Below, in pieces: positions 41,261-54,003 of a DNA stretch of 64,000 nt. The notes beneath the pieces are model-generated. The model did no database searches. It saw only the letters and a program-made list of their open reading frames with translations, and was not told where the DNA came from. The stretch is from positions 706,001-770,000 of the forward strand of contig JAWQEG010000279.1 in the NCBI GenBank assembly GCA_033782935.1, given 5' to 3'. The position numbers and the translations under genes were made by a program. Source of the stretch: Petrolisthes cinctipes. Lineage: Eukaryota; Arthropoda; Malacostraca; Decapoda; Porcellanidae. Numbering within the stretch: position 1 is the first letter of the stretch; every line of letters begins with the position of its first letter.

Positions 41261-41954
41261 TGAGTAGGCATGTACAGATCGCTTCTGGGACCCAAAAATA
41301 TCGAATTTTCGGGTGTTTTGAGCCTGAATTTGGGATATAAACGGGTACAGAAGATGCATACACATATTGACTTTGGGCAACTAAAATATCGATTTTCAGC
41401 ATGTTTTGGGCCTGTATATTGAAAATACTCTTACACGGAGTAGGCATGTACAGATCGCTTCTTGGACCCAAAAATATCGAATTTTCGGGAGTTTTGAGCC
41501 TGATTTTGAGATATAAACGGGTACAGAAGATGCATGCACATATCGACTTTGGGCACCCAAAATATCGATTTTTAGCATGTTTTGGGCCTACATTTTGAAA
41601 ATATTCTAGCACTAAGTATGGCATGTACAGATCGCATCTGGAACCCAAAAATATCGAATTTTAGAGTGTTTTGAACCTGAATTTGGGATATAAACGGATA
41701 AAGAAGATGCATGCACATATTGACTTTGGGCACCCAAAATATCGATTTGGAGCATATTTTGAGTTTGTATTTTAAAAATACTCTAACACGGAGTAGGCAT
41801 GTACAGATCGCTTCTGGGACCCAAAAATATCGAATTTTCGTGTGTTTTGAGCCTGAATTTGAGATATAAACGGGTACAGAAGATGCATTGACATATCGAC
41901 TTTGGGCACCTAAAATATCGATTTTTAGCAGGTTTTGGGCCTATATTTTGAAAA
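41261..41954 (+). repeat. Domain D block, right copy
   Basis: This is the partner of 39500-40193 and shares all its private marks, including the 1-bp insertion AAGTATGGCATG near 41625. The right edge lies in the TATTTTGAAAATATTC part of a monomer, after which the copies diverge. Confidence 0.85.
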
Positions 41955-41959
41955 TATTC

Positions 41960-43135
41960 TAGCAAGGAGTAGGCATGTACAGGTCGCTTCTGTGACCCAA
42001 AAATATCGAATTTTCGAGTGTTTTAAACCTGAATTTGGGATGTAAACGGGTACAGAAGATGCATGCACATATCGACTTTGGGCACCCAAAATATCGATTT
42101 TGAGCATGTTTTGGGCCTGTGTTTTGAAAATACTCTATCACGGAGTAGGCATGTACAGATCGCTTCTGGTACACAAAAATATCGAATTTTCGGGTGTTTT
42201 GAGCCTGAATTTAGGAAATAAACGGGTACAGAAGATGCATAAACATATTGACTTTGGGCACCTATAATATAGATTTTCAGCATGTTTTGGGCCTGTATAT
42301 TGAAAATACTCTAACACGGAGTAGGCATGTACAGATCGCTTCTGGGACCCAAAAATATAGAATTTTCGGGAGTTTTGAGCATGAATTTGAGATATAAACG
42401 GGTACAGAAGATGCATGCACATATCGTCTTTGGGCACCCAAAATATCGATTTTCAGCATGTTTTGGTCCTGTATTGTGAAAATACTCTAACACGGAGTAG
42501 GCATGTACAGATTGCTTCTGGGACCCAAAAATATCGAATTTTCGGGTGTTTTGAGCCTGAATTTGAGATATAAACGGGTACAGAAGATGTATGCACATAT
42601 TGACTTTTGACACATTAAATATCGATTTTTAGCATGTTTTGGGTCTGTATCTTGAAAACATTCTAGCACTGAGTAGGCATGTACACATCGCTTTAGGGAC
42701 CCAAAAATATTGAATTTTAGGGTGTTTTGAGCCTGAATTTGAGATATAAACGGGTACTGTAGATGCATGCACATATCGACTTTTTGCACCTAAAATATCG
42801 ATTTTGATTATGTTTTGGGTCTGTATCTTTAAAACATTCTAGCAAGGAGTAGGCATGTACAGATCGCTTCTGTGACCCAAAAATATCGAATTTTCGAGTG
42901 TTTTAAACCTGAATTTGGGATGTAAACGGGTACAGAAGATGCATGCACATATCGACTTTTTGCACTTAAAATATCGATTTTTAGCATGTTTTGGGCCTGT
43001 ATTTTGAAAAATTTCTAGCACTGAGTAGGCATGTACAGATCGCTTCTGGGACCCAAAAATATCGAATTTTCGGGTGTTTTGAGCCTGAATTTGAGATATA
43101 AACGGGTACAGAAGATGCATGCACATATCGACTTT
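41960..43135 (+). repeat. Domain D larger block, left copy (2992-3168 bp apart)
   Basis: It matches 44952-45582 at 2992 bp (17 x 176) up to about 42590, then 45768-46301 at 3168 bp (18 x 176). The right copy therefore holds exactly one extra monomer. Shared marks include ACAGGTCGCTTCTGTGACCC, ATAAACATATTGACTTTGGG, CACCTATAATAT and GCTTTAGGGACCC. Confidence 0.85.
43025..43112 (+). repeat. Half-monomer 1 (88 bp) of the ancestral dimer
   Basis: This is the first 88 bp of the reference monomer. Laid without gaps on the second 88 bp, about two thirds of positions agree (60 of 88 for the majority consensus read by eye). Shared blocks include GGCATG against TGCATG, CTGGGACCC against TTGGGCACC, an identical AAAATATCGA, and TGTTTTGAGCCT against TGTTTTGGGCCT. 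This supports origin of the 176-bp unit by duplication of an 88-bp ancestor. Confidence 0.8.
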
Positions 43136-43200
43136 GGACACCTAAAATATCGATTTTTAGCAAGTTTTGAGCCTATATTTTGAAAACATTCTAGGACAGA
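43113..43200 (+). repeat. Half-monomer 2 (88 bp) of the ancestral dimer
   Basis: This is the second 88 bp of the reference monomer, paralogous to the first half. It carries the palindrome TGCATGCA, the second AAAATATCGA block and the fast-evolving AT-rich end that separates the monomer classes. Agreement with half 1 is weakest over the last 25 bp. Confidence 0.8.
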
Positions 43201-44290
43201 GTAGGCATGTACAGATCGCTTCTGGGACCCAAAAATATCGAATTTTCGGGTATTTTGAGCCTGAATTTGAGATATAAACGGGTACAGAAAATGAATGTAC
43301 ATATCGACTTTTGGCACCTAAATTATCGATTTTTAGCATCTTTTGGGCCCATATCTTCAATATATTCTAGCACTGAGTAGGCATGTACAGTTCTCTTCTG
43401 GGACCAAAAAATATCGAATTTTCGGGTGTTTTGAGCCTTAATTTGGGATATAAACGGGTACAGAAGATGCATACACATATTGACTTTGGGCAACTAAAAT
43501 ATCGATTTTCAGCATGTTTTGAGCTTGTATTTTGAAAATACTATAACACGGAGTAGGCATGTACAGATCGCTTCTGGGACACAAAAATATCGAATTTTCG
43601 TGTGTTTTGAGCCTGAATTTGAGATATAAACCGGTTCAGAAGATGCATTCACATATCGACTTTGGGCACCTAAATTATCGATTTTTAGCATGTTTTGGGC
43701 GTATATTTTGAAAACATTCTTGCACTTAGTAGGCATGTACAGATCACTTCTGGGACCCAAAAATGTCGAATTTTAGGGTGTTTTGAGCCTGAATTTGGGA
43801 TATAAACAGATACAGAAGATGCATACACATATTGACTTTGTGCACCTAAAATATCGATTTTTAGCATGTTTTGGGCCTGTATTTTGAAAATACTCTTACA
43901 CGGAGTAGGCATGTACAGATCGCTTCTTGGACCCAAAAATATCGAATTTTCGGGTGTTTTGAGCCTGAATTTGAGATATAAACGGGTACAGAAGATGCAT
44001 GCACATATCGACTTTGGACACATTAAATGTCGATTTTTAGCATGTTTTGAGCCTATATTTTAAAAACATTCTAGCACTGGGTAGGCATGTACACATCGCT
44101 TCTGGGACCCAAAAATATTGAATTTTCGGGTGTTTTGAGCCTGAATTTGAGATATAAACGGGTACTGAAGATGAATGCACTAATCGACTTTTTACACCTA
44201 AAATATCGATTTTGATTATGTTTTGGGTCTGTATCTTGAAAACATTCTAGCAAGGAGTAGGCATGTACAGATCGCTTCTGTGACCACAAA

Positions 44291-44302
44291 TTTTTTTTTT
44301 TT
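44291..44302 (+). repeat. 12-T homopolymer replacing the usual A/T block
   Basis: Inside one monomer the usual CCCAAAAATATCGAATTTTC block reads CCACAAA followed by twelve T. The monomer keeps its normal length. It is the longest homopolymer I noticed in the window and occurs once. It could be a real replacement or a consensus error in the assembly. Confidence 0.8.
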
Positions 44303-44951
44303 CGAGTGTTTTAAACCTGAATTTGGGATGTAAACGGGGACAGAAGATGCATGCACATATCGACTTTGGGCACCCAAAATATCGATTTTGAGCATGTTTT
44401 GGGCCTGTATTTTAAAAATACTCTATCACGGAGTAGGCATGTACAGATCGCTTCTGGTACACAAAAATATCGAATTTTCGGGAGTTTTGAGCCTGAATTT
44501 GGGAAATAAACGGGTACAGAAGATGCATACACATATTGACTTTGGGCACCTATAATATCGATTTTCAGCATGTTTTGGGCCTATATATTGAACATACTCT
44601 AACACGGAGTAGGCATGTACAGATCGCTTCTGGGACCCAAAAATATCGAATTTTCGGGTGTTTTGAGCCTGAATTTGAGATATAAACGGGTACAGAAGAT
44701 GCATGCACATATCGACTTTGGACACATTAAATATCGATTTTTAGCATGTTTCGAGCCTATATTTTGAAAAAATTCTAGCACTGAGTAGACATGTACACAT
44801 CGCTTCTGGGACCCAAAAATATTGAATTTTCGGGTGCTTTGAGCCTGAATTTGAGATATAAACGGGTACTGAAGATGCATGCACATATCGACTTTTTGCA
44901 CCTAAAATATCGATTTTGATTATGTTTTGGGTCTGTATCTTGAAAACATTC

Positions 44952-46301
44952 TAGCAAGGAGTAGGCATGTACAGGTCGCTTCTGTGACCCAAAAATATCG
45001 AATTTTCGAGTGTTTTAAACCTGAATTTGGGATGTAAACGGGTACAGAAGATGCATGCACATATCGACTTTGGGCACCCAAAATATCGATTTTGAGCATG
45101 TTTTGGGCCTGTGCTTTGAAAATACTCTATCACGGAGTAGGCATGTACAGATCGCTTCTGGTACACAAAAATATCGAATTTTCGGGTGTTTTGAGCCTGA
45201 ATTTAGGAAATAAACGGGTACAGAAGATGCATAAACATATTGACTTTGGGCACCTATAATATCGATTTTCAGCATGTTTTGGGCCTGTATATTGAAAATA
45301 CTCTAACACGGAGTAGGCATGTACAGATCGCTTCTGGGACCCAAAAATATAGAATTTTCGGGAGTTTTGAGCATGAATTTGAGATATAAACGGGTACAGA
45401 AGATGCATGCACATATCGTCTTTGTGCACCCAAAATATCGATTTTCAGTATGTTTTGGTCCTGTATTGTGAAAATACTCTAACACGGAGTAGGCATGTAC
45501 AGTACGCTTCTGGGACCCAAAAATATCGAATTTTCGGGTGTTTTGAGCCTGAATTTGAGATATAAACGGGTACAGAAGATGCATGCACATATCGACTTTG
45601 GGCACCTATAATATCGATTTTTAGCATGTTTTGGGCCTGTATATTGAAAATACTCTAACACGGAGTAGGCATGTACAGATCGCTTCTGGGACCCAAAAAT
45701 ATCGAATTTTCGGGTGTTTTGAGCCTGAATTTGAGATATAAACGGGTACAGAAGTTGCATGCACATATTGACTTTGGACACATTAAATATCGATTTTTAG
45801 CATGTTTTGGGTCTGTATCTTGAAAACATTCTAGCACTGAGTAGGCATGTACACATTGCTTTAGGGACCCAAAAATATTGAATTTTCGGGTGTTTTGAGC
45901 CTGAATTTGAGATATAAACGGGTACTGAAGATGCATGCACATATCGACTTTTTGCACCTAAAATATCGATTTTGATTATGTTTTGGGTCTGTATCTTTAA
46001 AACATTCTAGCAAGGAGTAGGCATGTACAGATCGCTTCTGTGACCCAAAAGTATCGAATTTTCGAGTGTTTTAAATCTGAATTTGGGATGTGAACGGGTA
46101 CAGAAGATGCATGCACATATCGACTTTTTGCACTTAAAATATCGATTTTTAGCATGTTTTGGGCCTGTATTTTGAAAAATTTCTAGCACTGAGTAGTCAT
46201 GTACAGATCGCTTCTGGGACCCAAAAATATCGAATTTTCGGGTGTTTTGAGCCTGAATTTGAGATATAACGGGTACAGAAGATGCATGCACATATCGACT
46301 T
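44952..46301 (+). repeat. Domain D larger block, right copy with one extra monomer
   Basis: This is the partner of 41960-43135. The extra unit lies at about 45583-45767. A 1-bp loss (GATATAACGGG) near 46268 distinguishes this copy. The CGTC variant of the CGAC site (CATATCGTCTTTG) is present in both copies near 42421 and 45413. Confidence 0.85.
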
Positions 46302-46310
46302 TGGGCACCT

Positions 46311-49300
46311 AAAATATCGATTTTGAGCATGTTTTGGGCCCATATCTTCAATATATTCTAGCACTGAGTAGGCATGTACAGTTCTCTTCTGGGACCAAAA
46401 AATATCGAATTTTCGGTTGTTTTGAGCCTGAATTTGGGAAATAAACGGGTACAGAATATGCATACACATATTGACTTTGGGCTCCTAAAATATCGATTTT
46501 CAGCATGTGTTGTGGCTGTGTATTGAAAATAATCTAACACGGAGTAGGCTTGTACAGATCGCTTCTGGGACCCAAAAATATCGAATTTTAGGGTGTTCTG
46601 AACCTGAATTTGAGATATAAACGGGTACAGAAGATTCATGCACATATCGACTTTGGGCACCTAAAATATTGATTTTCAACATGTTTTGGGCCTGTATTTT
46701 GAAAATACTCTAACACGGAGTAGGCATGTACAGATCGCTTCTGGGACCCAAAAATATCGAATTTTAGAGTGTTTTGAACCTGAATTTGGGATATAAACGG
46801 GTAAAGAAGATGCATGCACATATCGACTTTGGGCACCTAAAATATCGATTTTGAGCATGTTTTGGGCCTGCATTTTGAAAATACTCTAACACGGAGTAGG
46901 CATGTACAGATCGCTTCTGGGACACAAAGATATCGAATTTTCATGTGTTTTATGTCTGAATTTGAGATATAAACGGGTACAGAAGATGCATGCACATATC
47001 GACTTTGGGCACCTAAAATATCGATTTTTAGCATGTTTTGGGCGTATATCTTGAAAATATTCTAGCACTGAGTAGGCATATTAAGATCGCTTCTGGGACG
47101 CAAAAATATCGAATTTTAGAGTGTTTTGAACCTGAATTTGGGATATAAACGGGTAAAGAAGATGCATGCACATATCGACTTTGGGCACCTAAAATATCGA
47201 TTTTGAGCATGTTTTGGGCCTGTATTTTGAAAATACTCTAACACGGAGTAGGCATGTACAGATCGCTTCTGTAAACCAAAAATATCGAATTTTCGGGTGT
47301 TTTGAGCTTGAATTTGAGATATAAACGGGTACAGAAGATGCATGCACATATCGACTTTGGACACCTAAAATATCGATTTTTAGCATGTTTTGAGCCTATA
47401 TTTTGAAAACATTCTAGCACTGAGTAGGCATGTAAAGATCGCTTCTGGGACCCAAAAATATCGAATTTTCGGGTATTTTGAGCCTGAATTTGAGATATAA
47501 ACGGGTACAGAAGATGAATGTACATATCGAATTTGGGCACCTAAAATATCGATTTTTTGCATGTTTTGGGCCTATATCTTCAATATATTCTAGCACTGAG
47601 TAGGCATGTGCAGTTCTCTTCTGGGACCAAAAAATATCGAATTTTCGGGTGTTTTGAGACTGAATTTGGGAAATAAACGGGTACAGAAGATGCATACACA
47701 TATTGACTTTGGGCACCTAAAATATCGATTTTCAGCATGTTTTGTGCCTGTATATTGAAAATACTCTAACACGGACTAGGCATGTACAGATCGCTTCTGG
47801 GACCCAAAAATATCGAATTTTCGGGTGTTCTGAACCTGAATTTGAGATATAAACGGGTACAGAAGATGCATGCACATATCGACTTTGGGCACCTAAAATA
47901 TTGATTTTCAGCATGTTTTGGGCCTGTATTTTGAAAATACTCTAACACGGAGTAGGCATGTACAGATCGCTTCTGGGACCCAAAAATATCGAATTTTCGG
48001 GTGTTTTGAGCCTGAATTTGAGATATAAACGAGTACAGAAGATGCATGCACATATCGACTTTGTGCACCTAAAATATCGATTTTTAGCATGATTTGGCCG
48101 TATATCTTGAAAAAATTCTAGCACTGAATAAGCATGTACAGATCGCTTCTGGGACACAAAAATATCGCATTTTCGGGTGTTTTGAGTCTGAATTTGAGAT
48201 ATAAACGGGTACAGAAGATGCATGCACATATCGACTTTGGACACATTTAATATCGATTTTTAGCATGTTTTGAGCCTATATTTTGAAAACATTCTAGCAC
48301 TGAGTAGGCATGTACAGATCGCTTCTGGGACCCAAAAATGTTGAATTTTCGGATATTTTGAGCCTGAATTTGAGATATAAACGGGTACTGAAGATGCATG
48401 CACATATCGACTTTTTGCACCTAAAATATCGATTTTGATTATGTTTTGGGTCTGTATCTTGAAAACATTCTAGCAAGGAGAAGGCATGTACAGATCGCTT
48501 CTGTGACCCAAAAATATCGAATTTTCGAGTGTTTTAAACCTGAATTTAGGATATAAACGGGTACAGAAGATGCATTTACATATCGAGTTTGGGCACCCAA
48601 AATATCGATTTTGAGCCTGTTTTGGGCCTGTATTTTGAAAATACTCTAACACGGAGTAGGCATGTACAGATCGCTTATGGTACACAAAAATATCGAATTT
48701 TCGAGTGTTTTGAGCCTGAATTTGGGAAATAAACGAGTACAGAAGATGCATACACATATTAACTTTGGGCACCTAAAATATCGATTTTAAGCATGTTTTG
48801 GGCCTGTATATTGAAAATACTCTAACACGGAGTAGGCATGTACAGATCGCTTCTGGGACCCAAAAATATCGAATTTTCGGGTGTTCTGAACCATAATTTG
48901 AGATATAAACGGGTACAGAAGATGCATGCACATATCGATTTTGGGCACCTAAAATATTGATTTTCAGCATGTTTTGGGCCTGTATCTTGAAAATTCTCTA
49001 ACACGGAGTAGGCATGTACAGATCGCTTCTGGGACCCAAAAATATCGAATTTTCGGGTGTTTTGAGCCTGAATTTGGGAAATAAACGGTTATAGAAGATA
49101 AATACACATATTGACTTTGGGCACCTAAAATATTAATTTCCAGCATGTTTTGCGCCTGTATTATGAAAATACTCTAACACGGAGTAGGCATGTACAGATC
49201 GCTTCTGGAACCCAAAAACATCGAATTTTCGGGTGTTTTGAACCTGAATTTGAGATATAAACGGGTACAGAAGATGCATGCACATATCGACTTTTTGCAC

Positions 49301-50484
49301 TTAAAATATCGATTTTTAGCATGTTTTGGGCCCATATATTGAAACAATTCTAGCACTGAGTAGGCATGTACAGATCGCTTCTGGGAACCAAAAATATCGA
49401 ATTTTCGGGTGTTTTGAGCCTGAATTTGGGATATAAACGGGTACAGAAGATGCATGCACATATCGACTTTTTGAATTTAAAATATCGATTTTTAGCATGT
49501 TTTGGGCCCATATTTTGAAAAAATTCTAGCACTGAGTAGGCATGTACAGGTCGCTTCTGGGACCAAAAAATATCGAATTTTCGGGTGTTTTGAGCCTGAA
49601 TTTGAGATATAAACGGGTACAGAAGATGCATGCACATATCGACTTTGGACACCGAAAATATCGATTTGTAGCATGTTTTAAGCCTATATTTTGAAAACGT
49701 TCTAGCACTGAGTAGGCATGTACAGATCGCTTCTGGGACCCAAAAATGGTGAAATTTCGGGTGTTTTGAGCCTGAATTTGGGATATAAACGTATACAGAA
49801 GATGCATACACATATTGACTTTGTGCACCTAAAATATAGATTTTCAGCATGTTTCGGGCCTGTATTTAAAAAATATCTAACACGGAGTAGGCATGTACAG
49901 ATCGCTTCTGGGACCCAAAAATATCGAATTTTCGTGTGTTTTGAGCCTGAATTTGAGATATAAACGGGTACAGAAAATGAATGCATATATCGACTTTGGG
50001 CATCTAAAATGTCGATTTTTAGCATGTTTTGGGCCCATATCTTCAATATATTCTAGCACTGAGTAGGCATGTACAGATCGCTTCTGGGACCCAAAAATAT
50101 CGAATTTTCGGGTGTTTTGAGCCTGAATTTGGGAAATAAACGGGTACAGAAGATGCATACACATATTGACTTTGGGCACCTAAAATATCGATTTTCAGCA
50201 TGTTTTGTGCCTGTATATTGAAAATACTCTAACACGGAGTAGGCTTGTACAGATCGCTTCTGGGACCCAAAAATATCGAATTTTCGGGTGTTCTGAACCT
50301 GAATTTGAGATATAAACGGGTACAGAAGATGCATGCACATATCGACTTTGGGCACCTAAAATATTGATTTTCATCATGATTGGGGCCTGTATTTTGAAAA
50401 TACACTAACACGGAGTAGGCATGTACAGATCGCTTCTGGGACCCAAAAATATCGAATTTTCGGGTGTTTTGAGCCTGAATTTGA
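46311..50484 (+). repeat. Domain E, left part: B-like monomers
   Basis: About 24 monomers rich in CTCTAACACGGAG and in the GTGTTCTGAACCTG variant (near 46590, 47826, 48890 and 50290), both typical of the far left of the window. The block near 47732-48090 closely resembles 63-420. The block near 49600-49960 recurs near 53650-54003 (offset 4047 bp), including the shortened GTATTTAAAAAATATC. Confidence 0.75.
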
Positions 50485-53298
50485 GATATAAACGGGTACA
50501 GAAGATGCATGCACATATCGACTTTAGGCACCTAAAATATCGATTTTTAGCATGTTTTGGGCCCATATATTGAAAAAATTCTAGCACTGAGTAAGCATGT
50601 ACAGATCGCTTCTGGGACCCAAAAATATCGAATTTTCGGGTGTTTTGAGCCTGAAATTGGGATATAAACGGGTACAGAAGATGCATACACATTTTGACTT
50701 TAGGCAACTAAAATATCGATTTTGAGCATGTTTTGGGCATGTATATTAAAAATACTCTACCACGGAGTAGGCATGTACAGATCGCTTCTGGAACCCAAAA
50801 TTATCGAATTTTCGGGTGTTTTGAGCCTCATTTTGAGATATAAACGGGTACAGAAGATTCATGCACATATCGACTTTAGACACCTAAAATATCGATTTCA
50901 ATCATGTTTTGAGCCTATATTTTGAAAACATTCTAGCACTGAGTAGGCATGCACAGATCGCTTCTGGGACCCAAAAATATTGAATTTTCGGGTGTTTTGA
51001 GCCTGAATTTGAGATACAAACGGGTACTGAAAATGCATGAACATATCGACTTTGGAAACCTAAAATATTGATTTTTAACATGTTTTGAGCCTATATTTTG
51101 AAAACATTCTAGCACTGAGTAGGCATGCACAGATCCCTTCTGGGACCCATAAATATTGATTTTCGGGTGTTTTGAGCCTGAATTTGAGATATAAACGGTT
51201 ACTGAAGATGCATGCACATATCGACTTTTTACACCTAAAATATCGATTTTGAGCATGTTTTGGGTCTGTATCTTGAAAACATTCTAGCAAGGAGTAGGCA
51301 TGTACAGATCGCTTCTGGGACCCAAAAATATCGAATTTTCGGGTGTTTTGAGCCTGAATTTGAGATATAAACGGGTACAGAAAATTCATGCACATATTGA
51401 CTTAGGGCACCTAAAATATAGATTTTTAGCATGTTTTGGGCACATATTTTGAAAAAATTCTAGCACTGAGTAGGTATGTACAGATTGCTTCTGGGATCCA
51501 AATATATCGAATTTTCGGGTGTTTTGAGCCTAAATTTGAGATATAAACGGGTACTGAAGATGCATGCACATATCGACTTTGGAAACATTAAATATCGATT
51601 TTTATCATGTTTTGAGCCTGTATTTTGAAAAAATTCTAGCACTGAGTAGGCATGTACAGATCGCTTCTGGGACCCAAAAATATCGAATTTTCGGGTATTT
51701 TGAGCCTGAATTTGAGATATAAACGGGTACAGAAGATAATTGTACATATCGACTTTGGGCACCTAAAATATCGATTTTTAGCATGTTTTGGGCCCATATC
51801 TTCAATATATTCTAGCACTGAGTAAGCATGTACAGTTCTCTTCAGGGACCAAAAAATATCGAATTTTCGGGTGTTTTGAGCCTGAATTTGGGAAATAAAC
51901 GGGTACAGAAGATGCATACACATATTGACTTTGGGCACTTAAAATATCGATTTTCAGCATGTTTTGTGCCTGTATATTGAAAATATTCTAACACGGAGTA
52001 GGCATGTACAGATCGCTTCTGGGACCCAAAAATATCGAATTTTCGGGTGTTCTGAACCTGAATTTGAGATATAAACGGGTACAGAAGATGCATGCACATA
52101 TCGACTTTGGGCACCTAAAATATTGATTTTCAGCATGTTTTGGGCCTGTATTTTGAAAATACTCTAACACGGAGTAGGCATGTACAGATCGCTTCTGGGA
52201 CCCAAAACTATCGAATTTTCGGGTGTTTTGAGCCTGAATTTGAGATATAAACGAGTACAGAAGATGCATGCACATATCGACTTTGTGCACCTAAAACATC
52301 GATTTTTAGCATGATTTGGGCCCATATATTGATAAATTTCTAGCACTGAGTAAGCATGTACAGATCGCTTCTGGGACCCAAAAATATCGAATTTTCTGGT
52401 GTTTTGAGTCTGAATTTTAGATATAAACGGGTACAGAAGATTCATGCACATATCGACTTTGGACACATTAAATATCGATTTTTAGCATGTTTTGAGCCTA
52501 TATTTTGAAAAAATTCTAGCACTGAGTAGGCATGTACAGATTGCTTCTGGGACCCAAAAATGTTGAATTTTCGGATATTTTGAGAATGAATTTGAGATAT
52601 AAACGGGTACTGAAGATGAATGCACATATCGACTTTTTGCACCTAAAATATCGATTTTGATTATGTTTTGGGTCTGTATCCTGAAAACATTCTAGCAAGG
52701 AGAAAGCATGTAGAGATCGCATCTGTGACCCAAAAATATCGAATTTGCGAGTGTTTTAAACCTAAATTTGAGATATAAACGGGTACAGAAGATGCATTTA
52801 CATATCGAGTTTGGGCATCCAAAATATCGATTTTGAGCATGTTTTGGGCCTGTATTTTGAAAATACTCTAACACGGAGTAGGCATGTACAGATCGCTTCT
52901 GGTACACATAAATATCGAATTTTCGAGTGTTTTGAGCCTGAATTTGGGAAATAAACGAGTACAGAAGATGCATACACATATTAACTTTGGGCACCTAAAA
53001 TATCGATTTTAAGCATGTTTTGGGCCTGTATATTGAAAATACTCTAACACGGAGTAAGCATGTACAGATCGCTTCTGGGACCCAAAAATATCGAATTTTC
53101 GGGTGTTCTGAACCTGAATTTGAGATATAAACGGGTACAGAAGATGCATGCACATATCGATTTTGGGCACCTAAAATATTGATTTTCAGCATGTTTTGGG
53201 CCTGTATCTTGAAAATACTCGAACACGGAGTAGGCATGTACAGATCGCTTCTGGGACCCAAAAATATCGAATTTTCGGGTGTTTTGAGCCTGAATTTG
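50485..53298 (+). repeat. HOR-E shared segment, copy 1 (16 monomers of a 20-monomer unit)
   Basis: This 2814-bp segment recurs at 54004-56817, 3519 bp away (20 x 176 minus 1). Shared marks include ACATTTTGACTTTAGGCAAC, GAGATACAAACGGG, CAGATCCCTTCTGGGACCC, ACCCATAAATATTGATTTTC, GATCCAAATATATCG and AACATCGATTTTTAGCATG. Few substitutions separate the copies. Confidence 0.9.
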
Positions 53299-54003
53299 GG
53301 AAATAAACGGGTATTGAAGATAAATACACATATTGACTTTGGGCACCTAAAATATTAATTTCCAGCATGTTTTGCGCCTGTATTTTGAAAATACTCTAAC
53401 ACGGAGTAGGCATGTACAGATCGCTTCTGGGACCCAAAAATATCGAATTTTCGGTTGTTTTGAGCCTGAATTTGAGATATAAACGTGTACAGAAGATGCA
53501 TGCACATATCGACTTTTTGCATTTAAAATATCGATTTTTAGCATGTTTTGGGCCCAAATTTTGAAAAAATTCTAGCACTGAGTAGGCATGTACAGATCGC
53601 TTCAGGGACCCAAAAAATATCGAATTTTCGGGTGTTTTGAGCCTGAATTTGAGATATAAACGGGTACAGCAGATGCATGCACATATCGACTTTGGACACC
53701 TAAAATATCGATTTGTAGCATGTTTTGAGCCTATATTTTGAAAAAATTCTAGCACTGAGTAGGCATGTACAGATCGCTTCTGGGACCCAAAAATGTTGAA
53801 TTTTCGGGTGTTTTGAGCCTGAATTTGGGATATAAACGTATACAGAAGATGCATACACATATTGACTTTGTGCACCTAAAATATAGATTTTCAGCATGTT
53901 TTGGGCCTGTATTTAAAAAAAATCTAACACGGAGTAGGCATGTACAGATCGCTTCTGGGACCCAAAAATATCGAATTTTCGTGTGTTTTGAGCTTGAATT
54001 TGA
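53299..54003 (+). repeat. Four-monomer linker between the HOR-E segments
   Basis: This completes the first 20-monomer HOR-E unit. Its last part, from about 53650, recurs at 56816-57169 with offset 3166 bp instead of 3519. The second unit has therefore lost about two monomers (the equivalent of 53299-53650). It includes the shortened variant TGTATTTAAAAAAAATC near 53910. Confidence 0.8.

Larger units (their letters stand above)
43025..43200 (+). repeat. Representative single 176-bp monomer
   Basis: This is one monomer of exactly 176 bp from anchor to anchor, given as a reference unit. It contains all six typical CpG sites, at unit positions about 17, 39, 47, 79, 105 and 128. It also contains an 8-bp palindrome TGCATGCA near positions 92-99 and a ClaI-type ATCGAT near 126-131. 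The block AAAATATCGA occurs twice, at unit positions 32 and 120, exactly 88 bp apart. The first 70 bp are strongly conserved among monomers. Most differences between classes fall near positions 108-118 (TTTGGGCACC, TTTTTGCACC, TTTGGACACC, TTTAGACACC) and 132-176. Confidence 0.9.
39281..46310 (+). repeat. Domain D: satellite with block duplications at 10, 17 and 18 monomers
   Basis: About 40 monomers, mostly of B-like type (CTCTAACACGGAG), with no regular tandem HOR. Four-monomer-scale blocks recur at 1761, 2992 and 3168 bp, listed separately. Related blocks around 42023, 44311 and 45015 are 13 and 4 monomers apart. No gene or foreign sequence is seen. Confidence 0.75.

Noticed and set aside
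43054..43058. CAAAA pentanucleotide, often noted in plant satellites, as proof of a plant source
   Set aside because: A 5-bp motif in an AT-rich 176-bp unit is expected by chance. It does not separate plants from animals.
43085..43108. CENP-B box in the GAGATATAAACGGG part of the monomer
   Set aside because: Compared with the core TTCG-N4-A-N2-CGGG, the sequence TGAG-ATAT-A-AA-CGGG keeps 7 of 9 fixed bases but lacks the TTCG element. That is too weak to call without binding data.
43117..43124. TGCATGCA palindrome as a regulatory site or inverted repeat of a mobile element
   Set aside because: It is part of the conserved monomer, occurs in most units, and has no element ends or target duplications around it.
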